64,000 nucleotides of DNA from JAMCRM01 sp035561075 (GTDB lineage Bacteria; Acidobacteriota; Terriglobia; Bryobacterales; Bryobacteraceae): contig DATMYF010000180.1 of assembly GCA_035561075.1 (NCBI GenBank), positions 69,988-133,987 on the forward strand, in the 5' to 3' direction. The translations under genes were made by a program, and so were the position numbers. Position 1 is the first letter of the stretch. Each line of letters begins with the position of its first letter. The notes beneath the pieces are model-generated. The model saw only the letters and a program-made list of their open reading frames with translations, did no database searches and was not told the DNA's origin. Shown here one piece after another: positions 58,429-64,000 of this stretch.

Positions 58429-59712
58429 TTACGGGCGCAGGTCGAGCCGCAGCTCTTTCATGAAGCGCGCCCGCATGTTCCCCAGCCACTTGTCCGTGTA
58501 CCGCCGGTTCAGGTCGATGGTGGCGACGGCCGCCTGTCCGCGGTCTTTCGCAAGGGCCATGATTTGCCCGTCCGGGTCCATCACGTACGTCGGGTAGTCG
58601 TACCCGGACGACGCCACGAATACCTGGTTCTCGATGGCCCGCGCCTTACCCAGCGTCTCATTGCCGCCCCAGATTGGCAGCAGGATGATCTCCGCCCCGC
58701 GCATGGCCAGCGCCCGGGCCGGGTCGGCGTATTGCAGGTCCCAGCAGATCATCATCCCCACCTTGCCGAAATCCGTGAGGAACACCGGATAATCTGCCCC
58801 CGGGGTGATGCCGTCTTCCAACTCCTCGCGCGGGATGTATACCTTTCGGTACTTGCCCGCAACGCGCCCTTCCCTGTCGATCAGGACCGCGGTGTTATAC
58901 ACCGCCTGCCCTTCCCGCTCGTAGATGCCCGCCGCGATGTAGCTCTTCCGCCGCCGCGCCACTTCCCCCAGGATCGTGGTCGTGGGACCTGGGACGGGCT
59001 CCGCAACCTCCGCGTACTTCTTCCCGGTATCCACCACGGTGATGCCCTCCGGCAGCACGATCACGTCCGTCTTCTCCGGGACGGCCTGCTCGATCACCTT
59101 CAGGAAGTGCGTCACGCTGTCCGCCGTCGTGCCGCGCTTGCCCGGTCGTGCATTCACCGCCGCCACCCGCACCTCACGCGGCCCTGGAGCTGCGATCTTT
59201 TCGAGCGAAACATCGTCCCACCAGACGGTCGCGTGCGGTGCGTTCTGCAGGTATAGCTGCACCTTTACCGCGGCTGCCTCGGGCGGCGCCGGCGCGTCCA
59301 GCGTGACGCGCGTCCACTCGCCTTGCCGGGTGGCCGACCAGACGTAGTCGGGCTGCCCTGCGCGCTTGCCGCCTTCACGCGCCCAGTCGAGCCGCGAGAC
59401 TACCTGTAGTGGCTCGTACCCCACGGCCTCCGCGCGATACCACGCCGTGAAGCGATACCATCCGCCTGCCTGGATGCCCGGTACCGTGCACTCCCACCCT
59501 CCGAATACCGCCGCGTTGCTGTTGCCCGAAATGGCCAGCGACGGCGGCCGCGTCCGGTAGTGCATCGCATCCTGGAACGTGCGCGGCGCGATCTCAGCGC
59601 GCGGCGACCACGCTACCCACTCGGACGGGGTGGCATCGAAACCCGCATGCCCCATCCGCACCTCAGCCATCCCAGCGGCGGCCCACACCATCAATACAGC
59701 CAGCGCTTTCAT
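58429..59712 (-). CDS. Secreted carbon-nitrogen (nitrilase-family) hydrolase
   Basis: 427 residues with a signal peptide (MKALAVLMVWAAAGMA). Residues ~18-170 form a beta-sandwich resembling a carbohydrate-binding-like domain (VWSATRQGEWTRVTLDAPAP, VWWDDVSLEKI). The nitrilase-superfamily catalytic triad is complete: Glu222 in VLPEGIT, Lys290 in GKYRKVYIP, Cys323 in MMICWDLQYADPAR. The substrate is unknown. Operon-like spacing (46 bases) to the Tat-exported isomerase-like gene downstream suggests a shared role. Confidence 0.9.
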   Translation of the reverse strand: MKALAVLMVWAAAGMAEVRMGHAGFDATPSEWVAWSPRAEIAPRTFQDAMHYRTRPPSLAISGNSNAAVFGGWECTVPGIQAGGWYRFTAWYRAEAVGYEPLQVVSRLDWAREGGKRAGQPDYVWSATRQGEWTRVTLDAPAPPEAAAVKVQLYLQNAPHATVWWDDVSLEKIAAPGPREVRVAAVNARPGKRGTTADSVTHFLKVIEQAVPEKTDVIVLPEGITVVDTGKKYAEVAEPVPGPTTTILGEVARRRKSYIAAGIYEREGQAVYNTAVLIDREGRVAGKYRKVYIPREELEDGITPGADYPVFLTDFGKVGMMICWDLQYADPARALAMRGAEIILLPIWGGNETLGKARAIENQVFVASSGYDYPTYVMDPDGQIMALAKDRGQAAVATIDLNRRYTDKWLGNMRARFMKELRLDLRP

Positions 59713-59801
59713 GCGAAGAGTATACCGTGCCGCACATACCGGCTGGCACGTTCCCGCTGTCCGGGAAGTGCCGGAGTGGTATCGTGAAAGTAGCCCGTAG
59801 T

Positions 59802-62348
59802 ATGCCTTACCATATTCAGCCCATTCATGAATTCCTCGTGCGTCCGGCCGTTCCCAAGGTTCTGTCGCGCATGCCAGAGCTTGCCTATAACCTTTTATGG
59901 AGTTGGGAACCCATCATCCGGGGACTCTTTCGACGCCTGGATCCCACGCTCTGGCGGGAATGCGGCTATAACCCCGTGCTCATGCTGGGCCGCATCCCCC
60001 AAGCCACGCTCGAGAGGGTGGCGGCGGACCCCCGCTACCTCGCCCTCTATCGCATGGCATGCCAGCGCTTCGACGCCCACATGCAGCGGGAACAGCCTAA
60101 TCCCGAGGGCAAGCTGATCGCGTACTTTTCGGCGGAATATGGACTCACCGAATGCCTCCCGATCTATTCCGGCGGCCTTGGCGTACTCTCCGGCGACCAT
60201 CTCAAAAGCTCCAGCGATTCCAACCTCCCCCTGGTCGGCGTCGGATTGCTCTACCAGCAGGGCTACTTCCGGCAGTTGCTCAATCCCGACGGCTGGCAGC
60301 AGGAACGCTACCCCACTAACGACTTCTATACCCTGCCGATCACTACCGTTCAGGATGCCGACGGTGCGGACCTCAAGGTGCGGATCAAGCTGCCCACCGG
60401 CAGCGTTGCCATCCAGGTCTGGAAGCTCGAAGTCGGCCGCATCAAGCTCTTCCTGCTCGACACCAACATCCCGGATAACGCCCTTCCGCAGGATCGCGAC
60501 ATCACCGATTCGCTCTATGGCGGCGACCATGACACCCGTATCCGCCAGGAACTCGTCCTCGGCATAGGCGGCGTCCGCGCCCTTAAGGCCATGGGGTACT
60601 CCCCCACCGTCTACCACCTCAACGAAGGCCACTCCGCGTTCCTGGCCCTGGAGCGCATCCGCATCCTCATGGAGGAGCAACGCCTCACCTTCGACGAAGC
60701 CCTGGAAGCGTCCCGCACAGCCAACATATTCACTACCCACACCTCCGTCCCGGCCGGCATCGATCTCTTCGACCCCGGTCTGATGTATCACTACTTCCAC
60801 GAGTATTGCGCCAAGGTGGGGATCCCCTTCGAACAACTCATGAACCTCGGACGCGCGCCCGAAAGCCGCGACGAGCGTTTCTCCATGGCCATTCTTGCGC
60901 TCAACGTCTCCGCCCACCGGAACGCGGTCAGCCGCTTGCATCGCCATGTCTCCCAGGAAATGTGGCACATACTCTGGCCGCAACTGCCCGTGTGGGAGGT
61001 GCCCATAACCTCCATCACCAACGGTGTGCACCTGCCGAGCTGGCTCAATGGCGACCTGGCCGCTCTGTACGACCAGTACCTTCAGCCCGACTGGCGGGAA
61101 CGCTTCGCCGAACCCGAGATCTGGGAGCAGGTAAAGGACATCCCCGACGAGGAGCTAATGGAGGCGCACCGCCGCCGCAAGCGCCGCCTGGTGAGCTTCG
61201 TCCGCGCCCACCAGCACCAGTCGGCCATCCGGCGGCAGGCGTCCGCGGCCGAAATCCGGCGCGCCTCGGAGGTGCTCGACCCCAACGCTTTCACCATCGG
61301 CTTCGCCCGCCGCTTCGCCACGTATAAACGCGCCACCCTGTTGTTCCGCGACGTCGAGCGCATCAAGCGCATCCTGGGCAATAAAGATATGCCCGTCCAG
61401 ATCGTCATCGCCGGCAAAGCCCACCCGAAGGACCATCCCGGTAAGACCCTCATCCGCGACATCGTGCAGCTCTCCCGCGACCCCGACCTGTGGAAACACG
61501 TGGTCTTCGTCGAGGATTACGACATGAAGGTGGCCCGCGAGCTGGTGCAGGGCGTAGACCTCTGGCTCAACAGTCCCAAGCGCGGCGAAGAAGCCTGCGG
61601 CACCAGCGGCATGAAGGCCGCCATAAACGGCGTGCTGAACCTGAGCGTCCTGGACGGCTGGTGGGACGAGGCTTACGAACAGTCCGGCGGATGGGCCATC
61701 GGCGACCGCGAGCCCTATACCGAAGACCAGGACAGCCTCCACGCCAGCAACGTCTATTACCTCATCGAGAACGAAATCGTCCCCATGTTTTACGAGCGTC
61801 GCGACCAGATCTCACGCGACTGGATGCGGCGCATGAAGCAGGCCCTCATGCACGTGAGCCCCGCGTATGACTGCCGCCGCATGGTGGTCGAGTACATGCG
61901 GGAATTGTATGATCCGGCACACTCCTCCTGGACACGCATCGTGCGTAGCGGCTACGATCTGGCGCGCACCCGCGCAAGCTGGAATGCCCGCGTGCGCGAC
62001 GTCTGGGATCGCGTGAAGTTTGTCGAAACCGGCGCGGCGCCGGTCGGCAGTGTGGTCAGCGGCCTTCCCGTGCCGGTGCGTGCCGCTATCGACCTGGCAG
62101 GCCTTACCCCGGAGGACGTGCGGGTGGAGGTCGTAGTGGGCCGGGTTGGAACCGATGGCAGCCTGGAGGATACCGAGGTTTTGGTGCTGCCCCCCGTGGA
62201 GCAACAGGGTTCGCTGGCGGTGTTCGGAAAGGAAATCATCCCCGATCGCACCGGCCGGCTGGGCTACGCCCTACGCGTCAGCCCCAATCACTGCGAGGAC
62301 CCGCTAACCCGGCCGTGCACCAGCCTTCTCAAATGGAGCCACGCGTAA
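59802..62348 (+). CDS. Alpha-glucan (glycogen-type) phosphorylase
   Basis: Releases glucose 1-phosphate from alpha-1,4-glucans. ATG 59802 (848 residues) is chosen because LAYNLLWSWEPIIRGLFRRL, DPTLWRECGYNP is the DUF3417 start of the short TIGR02094-type phosphorylases; the upstream frame extension lacks support. The GLGVLSGDHLK segment is conserved. The pyridoxal-phosphate lysine is Lys605 in EACGTSGMKAAINGVLN, and DGWWDEAY follows. It has no neighbouring glycogen genes. Confidence 0.95.
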   Translation: MPYHIQPIHEFLVRPAVPKVLSRMPELAYNLLWSWEPIIRGLFRRLDPTLWRECGYNPVLMLGRIPQATLERVAADPRYLALYRMACQRFDAHMQREQPNPEGKLIAYFSAEYGLTECLPIYSGGLGVLSGDHLKSSSDSNLPLVGVGLLYQQGYFRQLLNPDGWQQERYPTNDFYTLPITTVQDADGADLKVRIKLPTGSVAIQVWKLEVGRIKLFLLDTNIPDNALPQDRDITDSLYGGDHDTRIRQELVLGIGGVRALKAMGYSPTVYHLNEGHSAFLALERIRILMEEQRLTFDEALEASRTANIFTTHTSVPAGIDLFDPGLMYHYFHEYCAKVGIPFEQLMNLGRAPESRDERFSMAILALNVSAHRNAVSRLHRHVSQEMWHILWPQLPVWEVPITSITNGVHLPSWLNGDLAALYDQYLQPDWRERFAEPEIWEQVKDIPDEELMEAHRRRKRRLVSFVRAHQHQSAIRRQASAAEIRRASEVLDPNAFTIGFARRFATYKRATLLFRDVERIKRILGNKDMPVQIVIAGKAHPKDHPGKTLIRDIVQLSRDPDLWKHVVFVEDYDMKVARELVQGVDLWLNSPKRGEEACGTSGMKAAINGVLNLSVLDGWWDEAYEQSGGWAIGDREPYTEDQDSLHASNVYYLIENEIVPMFYERRDQISRDWMRRMKQALMHVSPAYDCRRMVVEYMRELYDPAHSSWTRIVRSGYDLARTRASWNARVRDVWDRVKFVETGAAPVGSVVSGLPVPVRAAIDLAGLTPEDVRVEVVVGRVGTDGSLEDTEVLVLPPVEQQGSLAVFGKEIIPDRTGRLGYALRVSPNHCEDPLTRPCTSLLKWSHA

Positions 62349-62701
62349 CACTGGTAACCTGTTAACGGAATTCGCCGTCCAACAATACGAACCCCGTCTC
62401 CAGATTGGCTATAAGCGTGCTGGCACCAAGGCGGGCGGCGTGCGGCGTCTGGTACTTTGTGTAACATTTCGCTGTACAATTACACGCGGTTCCATGGTAC
62501 ATATAGATTTGCAGCAATGGCGGGTTTCGGACCTGTACATGCTCGGTGCCTCGGCCTTTTCCACAGAATCCCCCGGTAATCCTACGTTAACCGCGGTATT
62601 TGTACCTGCGCTGCGGATGACGAGATGACCAGGTAAATTGCGATACCCGGGCGCTTTGGTTCGAAACCTTGCGCCCCTGATGGTTGGAGTACGGAAATTC
62701 C
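62349..62701. other. 353-base gap: no gene, weak promoter candidate
   Basis: No convincing ORF. The region is AT-richer than its surroundings. A possible -10 TACAAT lies at 62475-62480 with poor -35 (GTACTT at 62452-62457). The rest shows no hairpin with a T-tract. It may hold the promoter and leader of the zinc-ribbon gene. Confidence 0.4.
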
Positions 62702-63172
62702 ATGGACAGCGATCGGAAATACAGAACACCCGGCTACATGGACACGGATCGGCCGGATAAAGGACCTCGCGGGGATGCTCCCCGAGACAAGGGGCCCCGG
62801 CCGCCCATTGATGTCACCGGACCCCGTCTGCCGCGCCTCGTCCAGGCGGTGACCGCGTCGCGATGCTATAGCTGCTCGACGACGCTGCCGAACGGCACCG
62901 ACTTCAACGGCAACTGTCCGAAGTGCAATGCGGCCCTGCATTGCTGCAAGCAGTGCTCGCATTTCGAGCCGTCCACGCGGTTCCAGTGCCTCAAGCCGAT
63001 TCCCGTCCGCATCGCCGTGAAGGACAAGGCCAACGAGTGCACGCTCTTCTCGCCGCGGGTCACTGTAGCACGCGACGGCGCGGCATCGGCCGCGGCCACC
63101 GTAGCCCCTGTCGAGGTACCGCGCAGTCCCAACGACGCGCGTTCGGCCTTCGACCGCCTCTTCAAAAAATAG
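62702..63172 (+). CDS. Zinc-ribbon protein
   Basis: 156 residues; ATG 62702 is preferred over an upstream TTG (62684). The N-terminal 50 residues are Asp/Arg/Pro-rich. Cysteines at 55 and 58 (RCYSCST) and 72 and 75 (NCPKC) form a zinc ribbon; further cysteines at 81, 82, 85, 96 and 113 lie in ALHCCKQCSHFEPSTRFQCL and a conserved C-terminal part (VKDKANECTLFSPRVTV, then NDARSAFDRLFKK). Function unknown. Its 3' end has been copied into the repeat array that follows. Confidence 0.85.
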   Translation: MDSDRKYRTPGYMDTDRPDKGPRGDAPRDKGPRPPIDVTGPRLPRLVQAVTASRCYSCSTTLPNGTDFNGNCPKCNAALHCCKQCSHFEPSTRFQCLKPIPVRIAVKDKANECTLFSPRVTVARDGAASAAATVAPVEVPRSPNDARSAFDRLFKK

Positions 63173-63220
63173 CGTGAACGCGCCGCTTCCTCGCGACTGC
63201 GGGGGAGCGGCGGCGCATCC

Positions 63221-63514
63221 CTACTTCCCCCGCCTGTAGATCACCTTTCCGTCGATATCCCGCGACAGCACCACCAGGTCCGCCAGTTTGCCCGGCTCGA
63301 TCGAACCCTTGAGCTTCTCGCGGATGGCCTCCGCGGCGGTGATCTTCTGTTCCGGAATCCAGCCCTCCGGGCAGGCTGCGGAAAGCATAGCTCCCCTTGG
63401 CGTCGGCCCAATGCGCTTCTCCGCCCAGCGCCCGTCGTCGAAGGACAAGGCCAACGAGTGCACGCCTTTCTCGCCGCGGGTCACCGTAGCCCCTGTCGAG
63501 GTACGGCGGCGCAT
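63221..63514 (-). pseudogene. Amidohydrolase 3'-end fragment, copy A, fused to a zinc-ribbon fragment
   Basis: Minus strand: residues KGSIEPGKLADLVVLSRD and GKVIYRRGK then stop (63223-63221), the C-terminal pattern of YtcJ-type amidohydrolases. Compared with copies B and C it lacks 54 bases (18 codons) in-frame just before GKVIYRRGK. On the left side it joins, through DGRWAEKRIGP, to a plus-strand copy (63440-63505) of the zinc-ribbon 3' region. Confidence 0.75.
63440..63505 (+). repeat. Duplicated zinc-ribbon 3' fragment with 36-base deletion
   Basis: Matches 63019-63063 and 63100-63119 of the zinc-ribbon gene, skipping 63064-63099 (12 codons). The skipped block is flanked in the parent gene by near-identical CACTGTAGC and CACCGTAGC, so slippage between them explains the loss. 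Confidence 0.75.
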
Positions 63515-63516
63515 TC

Positions 63517-63848
63517 CTACTTCCCCCGCCTGTAGATCACCTTTCCGTCGAACACCGTCGTCTCCACCCTCACCCGCGCAATTTCCGCTGGGCTGATCGC
63601 CAGGATATCCTGCGACAGCACAACCAGGTCCGCCAGTTTGCCCGGCCCGATCGAACCCTTGAGCTTCTCGCGGATGGCCTCCGCAGCGGTGATCTTCTGT
63701 TCCGGAATCCAGCCCTCCGGGCAGGGCTGCGGAAAGCATAGCTCCCCTTGGCCCGCGTCGGCCCAATGCGCTTCTCCGCCCAGCGCCCGTCCTCGAAGGT
63801 CTTCTCGCCGCGGGTCACCGTAGCCCCTGTCGAGGTACGGCGGCGCAT
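63517..63848 (-). pseudogene. Amidohydrolase 3'-end fragment, copy B
   Basis: Second copy of the same amidohydrolase 3' region, with the 54-base segment present (LAISPAEIARVRVETTVFDG) and stop at 63519-63517. Upstream, the coding frame breaks at the AFR / PEGWIPEQ joint by a one-base difference from copy A (GGGCAGGG against GGGCAGG). A short zinc-ribbon fragment (FSPRVTVAPVEV, plus strand) again lies at its outer end near 63800-63836. Not functional as it stands. Confidence 0.75.
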
Positions 63849-63850
63849 CC

Positions 63851-64000
63851 CTACTTCCCCCGCCTGTAGATCACCTTTCCGTCGAACACCGTCGTTTCCA
63901 CCCTCACCCGCGCAATTTCCGCTGGGCTGATGGCCAGGATATCCCGCGACAGCACCACCAGGTCCGCCAGTTTGCCCGGCTCGATCGAACCCTTGAGCTT
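63851..64000 (-). CDS. Amidohydrolase C-terminus (copy C), continues beyond window
   Basis: Minus strand: the frame encodes KLKGSIEPGKLADLVVLSRD followed by an ILAISPAEIARVRVETTVFD segment and GKVIYRRGK, stop at 63853-63851. The frame is open to the window edge. This may be the 3' end of an intact YtcJ-like amidohydrolase (metal-dependent hydrolase) or another fragment; copies B and C differ by several substitutions, so the copies are not identical. Confidence 0.6.
   Translation of the reverse strand, partial: KLKGSIEPGKLADLVVLSRDILAISPAEIARVRVETTVFDGKVIYRRGK

Noticed and set aside
63221..64000. CRISPR array at the right end
   Set aside because: Repeat units are about 300 bases, contain gene fragments and lack short repeats with unique spacers.

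Overview
The window is a high-GC, gene-dense stretch of a Gram-negative soil-type bacterium. Best guess: Acidobacteriota, order Bryobacterales (Solibacter-like). The hints are a TIGR03437-family secreted protein, a roughly 1,100-residue TonB-dependent receptor with an N-terminal carboxypeptidase-regulatory domain, a PadR gene paired with a 'permease prefix' protein, several Tat-exported enzymes, and FlgH/FlgI/FlgA, which imply an outer membrane. The taxonomy is inferred from gene families only.

Positions 1-29670 hold a flagellar supercluster. A minus-strand export/hook operon runs fliK-flgD-flgE-fliN-fliO-fliP-fliQ-fliR-flhB-flhA-flhF (flhF cut by the left edge). Divergent from it is the plus-strand rod/ring operon flgF-(unknown)-flgG-flgA-flgH-flgI-flgJ. 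Next come minus-strand flaG-fliS, a plus-strand TIGR03437 protein, two small unknown genes, the minus-strand operon flgB-flgC-fliE-fliF-fliG-fliH-fliI-fliJ, and the plus-strand filament block fliW-csrA-fliC-fliD-fliT. FliM, FliL, MotAB, FlgK, FlgL, FliA and FlgM are not in the window. Five sites resembling sigma-28 promoters precede the late genes (flagellin, flaG, fliW) and two genes of unknown role (the TIGR03437 protein and a 103-residue protein), suggesting these two may belong to the motility regulon. FliW/CsrA sit directly upstream of a very large flagellin whose leader can fold into hairpins and has GGA motifs, consistent with CsrA control of flagellin translation.

Positions 29681-38189 hold a minus-strand trio (secreted protein, family-5 solute-binding protein, NtrY-like histidine kinase), a 43-residue protein behind an L,D-transpeptidase, an orphan ABC ATPase, a Tat-exported RidA protein, a secreted beta-rich protein, and a LytTR response regulator.

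Positions 38231-49127 hold myo-inositol-1-phosphate synthase, an SDR epimerase, a large unknown protein with a small membrane partner, a TPR protein, an anSME-like radical SAM enzyme, a LolA-like secreted protein, and polyphosphate kinase.

Positions 49134-62348 hold the TonB receptor, rhamnulokinase, triosephosphate isomerase, phosphopentomutase, PadR plus its membrane partner, a Tat-exported sugar-isomerase-like protein, a secreted nitrilase-family hydrolase, and alpha-glucan phosphorylase. The right end (62702-64000) has a zinc-ribbon gene followed by a mosaic tandem array that interleaves pieces of its own 3' end with antisense pieces of an amidohydrolase 3' end. No rRNA, tRNA, CRISPR array or transposase was seen.
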